From: CADCVW01 sp035644935
GTDB lineage: Bacteria; Pseudomonadota; Alphaproteobacteria; Sphingomonadales; Sphingomonadaceae
Length of the DNA: 60,493 nucleotides
NCBI GenBank assembly: GCA_035644935.1
Contig: DASQNO010000056.1
Span: forward strand, 1 to 60,493
Reading direction: 5' to 3'
The notes under the pieces were generated by a model, which was given only the letters and a program-made list of their open reading frames with translations, was not told where the DNA came from and did no database searches. A program made the translations under genes and the position numbers. Positions 48,831 through 58,380 of the stretch are shown here, piece after piece; positions within the stretch are counted from its first letter, which is position 1, and the number at the start of each line of letters is the position of its first letter.

Positions 48831-49151
48831 TTAGCGCACGAGCAGCCGCACCGCGCCGCGATCGGGCGTCACGTTGCGTGCCCGGGTTTCGTCGACGTCC
48901 CGGCGCAGGATCGCGGGCACGGGGCATCCGTCCACCGACCGCGCCACCGCCTGATGCAGGTCGAACTGGACGGGCTGGCTGGGATCGCGCAGGAACGCGC
49001 CGTCGGCCCCGCGCGCCCATTGCGGCGACAGCGGCTTGCAGGTCTTTCCGGGGATGGCGGCGACAGACGTTCTTGAGATTGATTGTGCCGGTGCCGCCAA
49101 CACCACGGCCATCGGCGTCGCCGCGACGAGCAGGAACATGGAAATGCGCAT
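48831..49151 (-). CDS. Small secreted protein, unknown function
   Basis: A 106-aa protein with a likely signal peptide (MRISMFLLVAATPMAVVLAAP, cleavage near PAQS). Two cysteines in the mature part (KTCKPL and DGCPVP) could form a disulfide in the periplasm. No family recognised. It lies downstream of ligA in the same direction and converges on prmA. Confidence 0.65.
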   Translation of the reverse strand: MRISMFLLVAATPMAVVLAAPAQSISRTSVAAIPGKTCKPLSPQWARGADGAFLRDPSQPVQFDLHQAVARSVDGCPVPAILRRDVDETRARNVTPDRGAVRLLVR

Positions 49152-49198
49152 GGCAGACCTCCTTGTGCCTCATACTTTAGCTCAAAATCGCGTGCCGG

Positions 49199-51307
49199 TC
49201 ACGCCTCGGCGACGATCCGCGCCCACGCGGCCTCGTCGATGACTTCGATGCCGAGTTCCGCCGCCTTGTTGAGCTTGGAGCCCGCGCCGGGGCCTGCGAT
49301 CACAAGGTCGGTCTTCGCCGACACGGACGCCGCAACCTTCGCGCCGAGCGCCTCCGCCTGCGCCTTGGCCTCGTCGCGCGACAGCGTTTCGAGCGAGCCG
49401 GTGAAGACGAGGGTCTTGCCGGTCACCGGCGATTCGCGCGTGCGGTGGATCACGGGCTGGACCTCGACGTGGCTCAGCAGGTCCCGCACTGCGTCGGCGT
49501 TGTGCGCCTCGGCGAAGAAATCGACCAGCGCGTCCGCGACCTCGGGTCCGACGCCCGGCGTTTCGACGATCGCGGCCAGTTCGCCGGCCAGCCGGCGGCG
49601 GAATTTGTCGTCGGTCTCGCCGATGGCAGGCGTCGCCGCGCCCCGGTGCGCCACCGCGCGCGCCAGCATGTCGGCGAAAGCCTCCCACGTCGCATAGCGC
49701 CGCGCCAGATCCCGCGCGGTGATCTCGCCGACGTGCCGGATGCCGAGGGCGAACAGGAAGCGGTCGAGCGGGGGCGTGCGCTTGTCGGCGATGGCGCGCA
49801 CGAGGTTGGCGGCCCAGACGCTGCCGTCCTTCTTGCGCGAGCGGAGCTGGTCCTCGGTCAGGCGGAAGATGTCGGCGGGGGCGTGGACGAGCCCGTCGCG
49901 GAAGAAGGCGTTGATCAGCGTTTCGCCGAGGCCCTCAATGTCCAGCGCGTGGCGCGACACGAAGTGACGCAGCCGTTCGACGCGCTGCGCGGGACAAATC
50001 AGCCCGCCGGTGCAGCGGCGCACCACCGCACCGGCCTCGCGTTCAGCCGCCGAGCCGCAGTCGGGGCAGGTTTGCGGGAAGACGTAAGGCGGGCGATCCT
50101 CGTCGCGAGTCAGGCATTCGACGATCTGGGGGATGACGTCGCCCGCGCGCTGCAGCACGACGCGGTCGCCGGGGCGGACGCCCAGCCGTCCGATCTCGTC
50201 CTCATTGTGCAGCGTCGCGTTGGTAACGGTGACGCCGCCCACGGTCACGGGAACGAGCCGCGCGACGGGGGTCAGCGAGCCCGTGCGCCCGACTTGGATG
50301 TCGATCGCCGCCAGCGTCGTCTGCGCGCGTTCGGCCGGGAACTTGTGCGCCAGCGCCCAGCGCGGCGCCTTGCCGACGTGCCCCAGTCGCGCCTGCCAAT
50401 CGAGCCGGTCAAGCTTGTACACGACGCCGTCGATGTCGAACGGCAGGTCGGCCCGGCCCCTCTCGATCGCGGCGTAGTGGGCGAGGAGCGCGTCGATGCC
50501 CGCGAAGACGCCGAGCTGGTCCGACACGGGCAGGCCCCAGGCGGCAATCCGCGCCATCACCGCGATCTGCGTGTCGCCCGGCAGCGCCGATGCCTCGCCC
50601 CAGCCGTGCGCCAGGAAGCGCAAGGGGCGTTCGGCGGTCACCGCCGCGTCCTTCTGCCGGAGCGACCCGGCGGCGGCGTTGCGGGGGTTGGCGAACTGGC
50701 GCGCCTTGGCGGGGTCGTCCTCCATTTCCGCCAGCATGCGGGCGTTGAGCGCGACGAAGTCGGCCTTGCTCATGTACACCTCGCCCCGCACCTCGAACAC
50801 GGGCGGGGCGTCGCCGGCCAGCGTTTGCGGGATGTCTTGGATGTGCCGGACGTTCTCCGTGACGTTCTCGCCGGTCCGCCCGTCGCCGCGCGTCAGCGCC
50901 TGCACCAGCATACCGCTCTCATAGCGCAGCGAGCAGGACAGGCCGTCGATCTTGGGCTCGGCGGTCAGCGCCACCGGCTCGTCCTCGCCGAGCTTCAGGA
51001 AGCGCCGCACGCGCGCGACGAACTCGGCCACGTCCTCGGCCGCGAACGCATTGTCGAGGCTGAGCATCGGCAGCGCGTGCGCGACCTTGGCGAGGTGATC
51101 GGCGGGGGCCGCGCCGACCTGCCGCGACGGGCTGTCCGCGCGCACCAGATGCGGAAAGCGCGCCTCCAACTCCGCATTTTCCCGCACCAGCGCGTCGTAA
51201 TCCGCGTCCGAGATCTCCGGCGCGTCGCGGCCGTGGTAGAGTTCGTTATGCCGGGCGATCTCGGCCGCGAGCCGCTCCAGTTCCGCCGTCGCTTCCGCGT
51301 CCGTCAC
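49199..51307 (-). CDS. ligA: NAD-dependent DNA ligase
   Basis: A 702-aa protein from GTG 51307. Ia domain at the N-terminus (HNELYHGRDAPEISDADYDAL), adenylated Lys119 in AEPKIDGLSCSLRY, the RGEVYM motif, an OB fold (GSLTPVARLVPVTVGGVTV), a four-Cys zinc finger (CPDCGSAAERE and CTGGLICPAQ), helix-hairpin-helix repeats and a C-terminal BRCT domain (LVFTGSLETLSRDEAKAQAE). It seals nicks in replication and repair. The start overlaps the recN stop (GTGA). Confidence 0.96.
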   Translation of the reverse strand: MTDAEATAELERLAAEIARHNELYHGRDAPEISDADYDALVRENAELEARFPHLVRADSPSRQVGAAPADHLAKVAHALPMLSLDNAFAAEDVAEFVARVRRFLKLGEDEPVALTAEPKIDGLSCSLRYESGMLVQALTRGDGRTGENVTENVRHIQDIPQTLAGDAPPVFEVRGEVYMSKADFVALNARMLAEMEDDPAKARQFANPRNAAAGSLRQKDAAVTAERPLRFLAHGWGEASALPGDTQIAVMARIAAWGLPVSDQLGVFAGIDALLAHYAAIERGRADLPFDIDGVVYKLDRLDWQARLGHVGKAPRWALAHKFPAERAQTTLAAIDIQVGRTGSLTPVARLVPVTVGGVTVTNATLHNEDEIGRLGVRPGDRVVLQRAGDVIPQIVECLTRDEDRPPYVFPQTCPDCGSAAEREAGAVVRRCTGGLICPAQRVERLRHFVSRHALDIEGLGETLINAFFRDGLVHAPADIFRLTEDQLRSRKKDGSVWAANLVRAIADKRTPPLDRFLFALGIRHVGEITARDLARRYATWEAFADMLARAVAHRGAATPAIGETDDKFRRRLAGELAAIVETPGVGPEVADALVDFFAEAHNADAVRDLLSHVEVQPVIHRTRESPVTGKTLVFTGSLETLSRDEAKAQAEALGAKVAASVSAKTDLVIAGPGAGSKLNKAAELGIEVIDEAAWARIVAEA

Positions 51308-52956
51308 GCCGCCTCCAGCAGCTTCACCGCCTGCGCCCGCGCTTCGTCCGTGACGCGCGCGCCGGACAGCATGCGGGCGATCTCTTCCTGCCGCTCGGCC
51401 TCGTCCAGTGCGTGCACGCCCGTGCGGGTGACGGTGCCCGTGTGGCTTTTGGCGATCAGAAAGTGGCGCGCGGCGCGGGCGGCGACCTGGGGTGAGTGCG
51501 TGACGACCAGCACTTGGCTGCCTTCGGCCAGCCGGTGCAGCCGGTCGCCGATCGCGCTCGCCACCGCGCCGCCGACGCCGCGGTCGATCTCATCGAAGAT
51601 CATCGTTCCGGCGCCGCCCGCCTCCGCCAGCGCGACCTTCAGGGCCAGGATGAAGCGCGACAGTTCGCCGCCCGAGGCGATCTTGGTCAGGGGGCCCCAG
51701 GGTGCGCCGGGGTTGGTCGACACCTCGAACGCGACACGGTCGCGGCCCGCCGGGCCCGGCTCGCCGTCGTCCACCACGGTGCGGAAACGCGCGGCGTCGA
51801 GCTTGAGCGGGGCGAGTTCGCCCGCGACCGCCGCATCGAGCCGCAGCGCCGCCGCGCGCCGGACGGCGGACACGGCGTCCGCCTCGCGCGCGTAGTCGGC
51901 TTGCGCAGCCGCGAGCGCCGCGTCCAAGGCGGCGAGCCCGCCCTCGCCCGCGTCCAGCGCCTCCAGCCGGGCGGCGAGCTCGTCAGCAAGGTCGGCCAGA
52001 TCGTCGGGCTGCACGCGGTGCTTGCGCGCCATGGCGCGCAGTTCGAACAGGCGGGTTTCCGTCTCCTCCAACCGCTCCGGGCTGAACGACAGCGCTTCGG
52101 CAGCTTGCGCGATCTTGTCCTCGGCTTCGGCGGACTCGATCACGGCGCGGTCCATCGCCGCCAGCGCTTCGGCGAGCAGCGGGTGGTCGCCCGCCATGCG
52201 ATCCAGCCTACGGCTCGCCTGCCGCAGCTGCGTCAGCGCGCCGTTCGACCCTTCAAGCAGCGCCTCGACGGCCGCAAGGTCGTCCGTCAGCCTGGCGCCC
52301 TGCTGCATGGCGGTGCGCGCGGCGCTGAGCCGGTCCTCCTCGCCCGCCTCGGGGGCCAGCGCAGTCAGCTCGGCCACCGCATGTTCGAGCCAGTCGCGAT
52401 CTCTCTGCGCTTCGTCGAGCGAGGCGCGCGCCTCGTGCAGCGCCGCGCGCGCCGCACTCAACTTCTCCCACGCCGCCGCCACGGGGCCGATGTCGACAAC
52501 GCCGAACTGATCCAGCAGCGCCCGGTGACCGCGGGGGTTGAGCAGCCCACGATCGTCATGCTGGCCGTGAATCTCGACCAGCGCCGCGCCAAGCTCGCGC
52601 AGCAGCCCCGCCGACGCCGCGCCGCCACCCACGAAGGCGCGGCTGCCGCCGTCCGCCTTGACGATGCGGCGCACGACCAGCGGCTCGCCCGCGTCGGGGG
52701 CGAGGCCCTGCTCGTCGAGAAGCCGCAGCGCGCGGTGCCCGGCGGGAAGATCGAACGCGACGCTGACCACCGCCTGCGCCTGGCCTGCGCGAACCAATCC
52801 GCTGTCCGCGCGCGTACCCAGAGCCAGGCCAAGCGCGTCGAGCAGAATCGACTTGCCCGCCCCCGTTTCGCCGGTGAGCACGCCAAGGCCCGTCGTGAAG
52901 TCCAGATCGAGCGCCTCGATCAGCACGACATCGCGGATGGAAAGGCGGGTCAGCAC
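51304..52956 (-). CDS. recN: DNA repair protein RecN
   Basis: A 550-aa SMC-like ATPase from GTG 52956. Walker A GETGAGKS (29-36), IHGQHDDRGLLNPRGHR, coiled-coil arms in the middle (regular Ala/Glu/Leu), then ABC signature ASGGELSRFILALK and Walker B TMIFDEIDRGVGG. It acts at double-strand breaks. Four-base overlap with ligA implies a repair operon; bamD lies just upstream in the same direction. Confidence 0.95.
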   Translation of the reverse strand: MLTRLSIRDVVLIEALDLDFTTGLGVLTGETGAGKSILLDALGLALGTRADSGLVRAGQAQAVVSVAFDLPAGHRALRLLDEQGLAPDAGEPLVVRRIVKADGGSRAFVGGGAASAGLLRELGAALVEIHGQHDDRGLLNPRGHRALLDQFGVVDIGPVAAAWEKLSAARAALHEARASLDEAQRDRDWLEHAVAELTALAPEAGEEDRLSAARTAMQQGARLTDDLAAVEALLEGSNGALTQLRQASRRLDRMAGDHPLLAEALAAMDRAVIESAEAEDKIAQAAEALSFSPERLEETETRLFELRAMARKHRVQPDDLADLADELAARLEALDAGEGGLAALDAALAAAQADYAREADAVSAVRRAAALRLDAAVAGELAPLKLDAARFRTVVDDGEPGPAGRDRVAFEVSTNPGAPWGPLTKIASGGELSRFILALKVALAEAGGAGTMIFDEIDRGVGGAVASAIGDRLHRLAEGSQVLVVTHSPQVAARAARHFLIAKSHTGTVTRTGVHALDEAERQEEIARMLSGARVTDEARAQAVKLLEAA

Positions 52957-53045
52957 GCCCCGTCCTTAAACCACGCGGGCCTGCGCGTCATCGTATCGCC
53001 AACCTTTCGAATGCGATCCGACGGGAAAGCTGGTAAGCGATCGGC

Positions 53046-53258
53046 ATGGCGTTCCGCTTTCGCGCCACCCTTCGCAAGGATCTCACAGGGCTTCCGCATT
53101 ATCGCGTGAAAGCCTGGCACCATCTTCTGGCAAGCAGGGCCGCCGGCAAGCGCCGTCCCAAGAAGCCGGGAAGTGACGGCGCCGGTGAACCGGTCACTCC
53201 TCGCCTGCCTACCTTTCTGTCGTGCGGCGCGGGCGCGGAACTGATCTTCGACGACTGA
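53046..53258 (+). CDS. Doubtful small open frame between recN and bamD
   Basis: A possible 70-aa basic protein (MAFRFRATLRKDLTGLPHYR start, KRRPKKPG middle) on the strand opposite to its neighbours, filling most of the 303-bp gap between recN and bamD. No signal peptide, no known family, and only a weak GGTAAG upstream. The same gap must hold any recN promoter. It may simply be an open frame by chance. Confidence 0.3.
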   Translation: MAFRFRATLRKDLTGLPHYRVKAWHHLLASRAAGKRRPKKPGSDGAGEPVTPRLPTFLSCGAGAELIFDD

Positions 53259-53259
53259 C

Positions 53260-54057
53260 TCAGCTGGTCGCCGCCGCTGTCCTCGGTGTCTTCTCCTGCA
53301 CCAGGCGGTAGGCACGGTCGTACCACTTGGAGCCCGGGTAATTCGCGCCCAGCACCGCCGCGGCCTTGCGCGCCTCCTCCGGAACGCCGAGCGCCAGATA
53401 CGATTCAGTCAGACGCATCAGCGCCTCGGGCGCGTGGGTGGTGGTCTGGTACTGATCGACGACCGTACGGAAACGGAGCACCGACGCGAGCCAGTTGGAT
53501 GAACGCTGGTAGAAGCGGCCGATCTCCATCTCCTTGCCCGCGAGATGGTCCTGGACGAGATCGATTTTCAGCCGGGCGTCCGCGGCGTAGCGGCTGTCGG
53601 GATAGCGGCGGATCAGTTCGCCCAGCGAGGTCAGCGCCTGCTGCGTGATCCCCTGGTCGCGCGTGACGTCGGTAATCTGGTCGTAATAGTTCATGCCGAC
53701 GAGGTAGAGCGCGTAGGGGGCGTCCTTGTTGCCGGGATGGATCGACAGGAAACGCGTCGCCGACTGCACCGACTCCGTGTGCTTCTTGGCGAGGTAGTAG
53801 GAGAAGGCGCTCATCAACTGCGCGCGTCGGGCCCAGTCGGAGTAAGGATGCTGGCGCTCGACCTCGTCGAACACCAACGCGGCTTCCTCGTAACGACCGC
53901 TGTCGAGGCGGCGCTTGCCCAACGTGTAGAGCGTGCCGACGTCACGGGCAATGTAGGCGGTGTCGGCGCGCGTCTTCGCTCCGCCCGCGCAGCCGGCGAG
54001 GAGCGGAACGGCGGCAAGCGCGGCGAGAGCGGTCAAGCGATACAGGCGATTTTGCAT
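53260..54057 (-). CDS. bamD: Outer membrane protein assembly factor BamD
   Basis: A 265-aa lipoprotein: signal ending PLLAGC (Cys23), then TPR-like repeats beginning YTLGKRRLDSGRYEEAALVFDEVERQHPYSDWARRAQLM, and YALYLVGMNYYDQI. BamD is the essential lipoprotein partner of BamA in outer membrane protein insertion. Located upstream of recN and ligA in the same direction, the usual order in alphaproteobacteria. Confidence 0.95.
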   Translation of the reverse strand: MQNRLYRLTALAALAAVPLLAGCAGGAKTRADTAYIARDVGTLYTLGKRRLDSGRYEEAALVFDEVERQHPYSDWARRAQLMSAFSYYLAKKHTESVQSATRFLSIHPGNKDAPYALYLVGMNYYDQITDVTRDQGITQQALTSLGELIRRYPDSRYAADARLKIDLVQDHLAGKEMEIGRFYQRSSNWLASVLRFRTVVDQYQTTTHAPEALMRLTESYLALGVPEEARKAAAVLGANYPGSKWYDRAYRLVQEKTPRTAAATS

Positions 54058-54132
54058 TCGCGTGTTTTAGCCGAGGCGGAAGGGACTGGCAAACCCCTCC
54101 CGTTGCGCGCCAAGGGCGGCTAAGCCGCGCCG

Positions 54133-55302
54133 ATGACCCTTCGCGTGCTGACGCTCTCCACATTGTTCCCGGACGCCAGCCGGCCCAATTTCGGCATCTT
54201 CGTGGAACAGCAGACATTGGGTCTGGCCGCCCGCGCGGGTGTGGAGGTGGAAGTCGTCGCGCCGGTCGGCCTGCCGCCCTTTCCGCTGTCGCTGGGCAGC
54301 CGTCACAAGGCGCTGCGCGGCCTGCCCGTACGCGAGGCGTGGAAGGGCTTGACGCTGCACCGGCCGCGCTTCCGCTCGCTCCCCGGGCGGCCCGCGGGCG
54401 CCGCCGCGGCGATCGAACGCGCCTTGCTATCCCAGCTGCGCGAGTTGCGGTTGCTGTTCCGCTTCGACGTCATCGATGCGCAGTTCTTCTGGCCCGACGG
54501 GCCGGCGGCGATGCGATTGTCCGCAGCGCTCGGAGTGCCGTTTTCCGTCAAGGCGCGGGGATCGGACATCCAGTATTGGGGCAAGGTCGGGGGCGTGGCG
54601 CCGCAGGTCCTGGCGGCCGGGCGAGCGGCGGGGGGCCTGCTCGCCGTCAGCGCCGCGTTGAAGGAGGTGATGGCGGGCCTGGGCATGCCGGCCGAGCGGA
54701 TCGCCGTCCACTACACAGGCATCGACCGGGACCGCTTCGCGCCGATCGACCGCGAGGCTGCCAAGGCCGCGCTCGGCATCGCCGGACCGCTGATCGTCAC
54801 CGTCGGCGCGCTGGTCCCGCGCAAGGGACAGGCATTGGCGGTGGAAGCGGCGGCCCGGCTGCCGGGCGCGACGTTGTTGATCGTCGGCGCCGGGCCGGAC
54901 CGGGCCCGTCTTCAAGCCCTGATCGACGCCAAGGGTCTGGCCGATCGCGTGCGCCTCACCGGGCTGCTGCCGCATGCAGAGGTTCCGGCGCTGCTCGGCG
55001 CGGCGGACGTCATGCTGCTGATGTCGAGCTCGGAGGGGCTGGCCAATGTCTGGGTGGAGGCGATGGCGTGCGGAACGCCGGTCGTGATCGGCGACATCGG
55101 CGGCGCGCGGGAGGCGCTGCGATCGCACACGGCCGGGCGGCTCGCGGCGTTCGAACCGCAGGCCGTGGCGGATGCGGTGAAGGACGTGCTGCACGAAGCC
55201 CCCGATCCGCACGCCGTGCGGCGCGAGGTCGACGGCTTCAGCTGGGAGAGGAACGCCGAGGCGCTGGAAGCGCATCTGCGGCGGATCGTGGCCGGGACCT
55301 AG
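54133..55302 (+). CDS. Glycosyltransferase family 4 protein
   Basis: A 389-aa GT-B protein. The N-terminal Rossmann half begins VLTLSTLFPDASRPNFGIFVEQQ, with SVKARGSDIQYW; the C-terminal half has VGALVPRKGQALAVEAAARL, LIVGAGPDRARLQAL and the E-x7-E region SSSEGLANVWVEAMACGTPVV. It transfers a sugar from a nucleotide donor, probably to a polysaccharide or lipid. No other glycan genes are near. Its TAG overlaps the TAG of the convergent gene in a shared CTAG (55299-55302). Confidence 0.9.
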   Translation: MTLRVLTLSTLFPDASRPNFGIFVEQQTLGLAARAGVEVEVVAPVGLPPFPLSLGSRHKALRGLPVREAWKGLTLHRPRFRSLPGRPAGAAAAIERALLSQLRELRLLFRFDVIDAQFFWPDGPAAMRLSAALGVPFSVKARGSDIQYWGKVGGVAPQVLAAGRAAGGLLAVSAALKEVMAGLGMPAERIAVHYTGIDRDRFAPIDREAAKAALGIAGPLIVTVGALVPRKGQALAVEAAARLPGATLLIVGAGPDRARLQALIDAKGLADRVRLTGLLPHAEVPALLGAADVMLLMSSSEGLANVWVEAMACGTPVVIGDIGGAREALRSHTAGRLAAFEPQAVADAVKDVLHEAPDPHAVRREVDGFSWERNAEALEAHLRRIVAGT

Positions 55303-55679
55303 AGCGGCATCAGCGCGGCGACGATCCAGCGGTCCTCGGCGCGCAGCACGGCCCAAGCGCGGGCGGCGGCGCGGCTGTCCATCGCCTCCACGCCGATGCC
55401 GCGCGCGTCCAGCGCCGCGGTGAACGCGGCCCGGGGACGCGCCATCGCGGCGCCCGTCCCGAGCAGCAGGAATTCAGGGGCGGGCTGCAACGTCAGCAGC
55501 ACGTCGATGTCATCGAGGGTCAGATCGGCCAGCGGCGGGGGACTCCAGCTTTCCGCGGCAAGCGGCGTCAGCCTGACCCCGCCCACATAGACCTCCCCGT
55601 CGACCTTGAACCCGCGGCCGACGAAACCGGTGACCGCCGGTCCCGATGCAGGAGCGGTGCGGTCGAAGCGGGTCGCCAC
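55299..55679 (-). CDS. Mth938-like domain protein (DUF498)
   Basis: A 126-aa protein from GTG 55679, directly after the secF stop. VTGFVGRGFKVDGEVYVGGVRLTP and FLLLGTGAAMARP match the Mth938 fold (relatives of NDUFAF3, a complex I assembly factor). It is the fourth gene of yajC-secD-secF-Mth938, a conserved order in sphingomonads. A role with membrane complex assembly is possible. Confidence 0.87.
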   Translation of the reverse strand: MATRFDRTAPASGPAVTGFVGRGFKVDGEVYVGGVRLTPLAAESWSPPPLADLTLDDIDVLLTLQPAPEFLLLGTGAAMARPRAAFTAALDARGIGVEAMDSRAAARAWAVLRAEDRWIVAALMPL

Positions 55680-56642
55680 CTAGGACGCGCGTTCGGTGAC
55701 GCGCTCCGCGCCCGCCGTGCCCGCATTGGTCGGCAGAAAGCTGTCGGGGCCGACGCCCAGCCACACCAGCATCGGCGCCGAAATGTAGATGGAGGAATAG
55801 GTGCCGATAAACGTGCCGAGCAGAATGGAGACGGCCAGGCCGAAGATGACGTCCGGCCCCAGGAAGACCAGCACCGCCAGCGCCAGCATGATCGACAGGG
55901 AGGTCACAATCGTGCGGCTCAATGTTTCGTTGAGCGACAGGTTGAGCAGCGGCACGATCTCCATCTTGCGGTATTTGCGCAGGTTTTCGCGAATGCGGTC
56001 GTAGATGACCACCGTGTCGTTGAGGCTGTAGCCGACGATGGCGAGCAGCGCGGCGACGACGTTGAGATTGAATTCGAGCTGCGTCAGCGCGAAGAAGCCA
56101 AGCGTCATGGCGACGTCGTGGATCAATGTGGTGATCGCGCCGACGCCGAACTGCCATTCGAAGCGGAACCAGATGTAGATGGCGATGCCCAGGATCGCGA
56201 GCGCGATGGCGAGCGAGCCCGAGCGGTAGAGTTCGTCGGAAACCTTGCCCGACACGGTTTCCACCGCATCGAAGCGCGCGTCGGGATGCACGGCGCGCAC
56301 CGCGCCCTTGACGCGTTCGGCGGCGCGGTTGGCGGCCGCCTCGTCACCCGGCGGCAGCGGCATGCGGATCGCCACGGTGCGGTCGTTGCCGAATTCCTGG
56401 ATCGTCGCCTCGCCCAGGCCGAGGTTGCTGACGCTGCCCCGGATCGCCCCGATGTTCGCCGGCTGCGCCGTGGTGACGCGCACCAGCTGACCGCCGATGA
56501 AGTCGACGCCCAGGTTGAGCCCGCGCGTGGCGACCAGCGCGATCGATGCGACCGTCAACAGGACCGACAGCACCAGCGCGAGAGTGCGCCACCGCATGAA
56601 GTCTATGTTGGTGTTGTCGGGGACGAGTTTCAGAAGGCGCAT
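55680..56642 (-). CDS. secF: Protein translocase subunit SecF
   Basis: A 320-aa membrane protein. One N-terminal helix, GLNLGVDFIGGQLVRV, a periplasmic domain, then five helices including AIVGYSLNDTVVIYDRIRENLRKY and the motif TIVTSLSIMLALAVLVFLG. With SecD it uses the proton gradient to pull proteins out of SecYEG. A palindromic repeat separates it from secD, which normally lies only a few bases away. Confidence 0.95.
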   Translation of the reverse strand: MRLLKLVPDNTNIDFMRWRTLALVLSVLLTVASIALVATRGLNLGVDFIGGQLVRVTTAQPANIGAIRGSVSNLGLGEATIQEFGNDRTVAIRMPLPPGDEAAANRAAERVKGAVRAVHPDARFDAVETVSGKVSDELYRSGSLAIALAILGIAIYIWFRFEWQFGVGAITTLIHDVAMTLGFFALTQLEFNLNVVAALLAIVGYSLNDTVVIYDRIRENLRKYRKMEIVPLLNLSLNETLSRTIVTSLSIMLALAVLVFLGPDVIFGLAVSILLGTFIGTYSSIYISAPMLVWLGVGPDSFLPTNAGTAGAERVTERAS

Positions 56643-56649
56643 GCTAAAC

Positions 56650-56766
56650 CGTCATCCCGGCGGAAGCCGGGACCCAAGAGCGGGATGTTGGGAGATCGCG
56701 CGACCAGGCCGGCGCCATGTGGACAGGGTTCGGCGACCTTGGGTCCCGCCCTTCGCGGGGATGACG
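56650..56766. repeat. Palindromic repeat between secD and secF
   Basis: Outer arms CGTCATCCC (56650-56658) and GGGATGACG (56758-56766); inside them GGGACCCAAG (56669-56678) pairs perfectly with CTTGGGTCCC (56738-56747). The outer arms are the same kind as at 34531-34617. Confidence 0.85.
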
Positions 56767-56774
56767 CGCAGCGC

Positions 56775-58367
56775 TCATATCCGAAGCTCGCGCGGGCGCG
56801 TCCGGCGCATCCACAGCGCGACCATCATCCGCGTCACGTTGACGGCGGTGAACACCGACGTGACGATGCCGATCATCAGCACCACCGCGAAACCGCGGAT
56901 CGGGCCCGACCCGAAGTAGAACATGATGGAGGCGGCGATGACGTTGGTGATGTTGGCGTCGAAAATCGCGGTGGACGCTTCCTTGTAGCCCGTTTCCACC
57001 GCGTCGAGGATCTTGCGCCCGCGCCGCAGTTCTTCGCGGATGCGCTCGTTGATCAGCACGTTGGCGTCGACCGCAGCGCCGATGGTCAGCACGAAGCCGG
57101 CGATGCCGGGCAGCGTCAGCGTCGCGTTGAAGATCGCCATGATGCCCAGGATCATCAATGCGTTGAGGATCAGCGCGATGTTCGCGTACGCGCCGAAGCG
57201 GCCGTAGGTGATCAGCATGAAGGCCATCACGGCGAGGATCGCGACGATCGAGGCGATCGTGCCCAGGCGGATCGAATCGGCCCCGAGGTCGGGACCGACG
57301 GTGCGCTCCTCGATCACCTTGAGCTCGACAGGCAACTTGCCCGAGCGCAGCGCCACGGCAAGCTGGTTGGCGCTTTCCACGGTGAAATTGCCCGAGATTT
57401 GTGCGCTGCCGCCGAGGATCGGCTCGTTGATGTTGGGAGCGGAAATGACGCGATCGTCGAGGATGATCGCGAAGGGCTTGCCGACATTGTCACGCGTCGT
57501 GGTCGCGAAACGGCGTCCACCCGCGGTGTTGAAGGTGATGGTGACCACGGGCACGCCGTCTTGGTCGTAGGCCTGCTGGGCGTTGACGAGCTGATCGCCG
57601 GTGACCATCGCCCGCCGCTTGACGGCGATCCCGCCGCCGCCTTCGGTATAGGGCAGGACCTGGCTGCCGACAGGCGCGCGGCCGGCGGCGATCTGTTCGG
57701 GGGTGGCGGTCAGGTCGACGAGCTTGAAGTCGAGCTTGGCGGTCTGCCCGAGCAGCGCTTTCAAGCCGGCGGGGTCCTGCAGGCCGGGAACCTGCACCAA
57801 GATGCGGTTGGCGCCTTGGCGAATGACGGTGACTTCCTTGGTGCCTTCCGGATCGATGCGGCGGCGCACGACGTCGGTGGCAGTCTCCAGCGCCTGGTCG
57901 ATCGCGGTCTGGATGCCGGCCTCGGTGGGGGTCAGGACGATGAGGTTCTGGTCGCGGACCTCGATGTTCCAGTCGCGCTGCCCCGACATTCCCGCGCCGG
58001 TGGTGAGCGGCAGAAGCGCTTCCCGAGCAGCATCCGCCTGCGCCGGATTGCGCAGCAGAAAGCTCAGGCGTCCGTTGCTGGTGGAGATGTCCCCGATCTC
58101 CACGCGCGGCTTGGCGCGGCCGAGTTCGGCGCGCACTTCCTCTTCCTTGACCTGCAGCCGCTGGCGCGTGACGTCGGCGAGATCGGCGTCCAGTAGCAGG
58201 TGGCTGCCACCCTTGAGGTCGAGGCCGAGATTGATGCGCGCGGTGGGAACGCCGCCGGGCCATTTGGCAGTTTGCGCTTCGGGAAAGAAGCTGGGAACCG
58301 CGAAGGCGATGCCGAGCAGGCAGAGGAGGACAATCCCCCAAACCTTCCATCGCGGAAAATCGAGCAC
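56775..58367 (-). CDS. secD: Protein translocase subunit SecD
   Basis: A 530-aa protein from GTG 58367. N-terminal helix, LGLDLKGGSHLLLDAD, a large periplasmic P1 domain with NRILVQVPGLQDPAGLKALLG, and six C-terminal helices starting near the VGPDLGADSIRLG motif, with FVLTIGAAVDANVLINERIREEL. Works with SecF and YajC. Thirteen bases downstream of yajC. Confidence 0.95.
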   Translation of the reverse strand: MLDFPRWKVWGIVLLCLLGIAFAVPSFFPEAQTAKWPGGVPTARINLGLDLKGGSHLLLDADLADVTRQRLQVKEEEVRAELGRAKPRVEIGDISTSNGRLSFLLRNPAQADAAREALLPLTTGAGMSGQRDWNIEVRDQNLIVLTPTEAGIQTAIDQALETATDVVRRRIDPEGTKEVTVIRQGANRILVQVPGLQDPAGLKALLGQTAKLDFKLVDLTATPEQIAAGRAPVGSQVLPYTEGGGGIAVKRRAMVTGDQLVNAQQAYDQDGVPVVTITFNTAGGRRFATTTRDNVGKPFAIILDDRVISAPNINEPILGGSAQISGNFTVESANQLAVALRSGKLPVELKVIEERTVGPDLGADSIRLGTIASIVAILAVMAFMLITYGRFGAYANIALILNALMILGIMAIFNATLTLPGIAGFVLTIGAAVDANVLINERIREELRRGRKILDAVETGYKEASTAIFDANITNVIAASIMFYFGSGPIRGFAVVLMIGIVTSVFTAVNVTRMMVALWMRRTRPRELRI

Positions 58368-58380
58368 GGCGGCGTCCGTC

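Noticed and set aside
49445..51895. An 816-codon frame opposite ligA and recN
   Set aside because: Both opposite genes carry all motifs; this frame has none.
54339..58196. A 1285-codon open frame on the + strand across the glycosyltransferase and secF-secD
   Set aside because: It runs antisense to the clearly coding secF and secD and out of frame through the glycosyltransferase, is dominated by Arg, Asp, Gly and His, and has no family features; long antisense frames are expected at this G+C.
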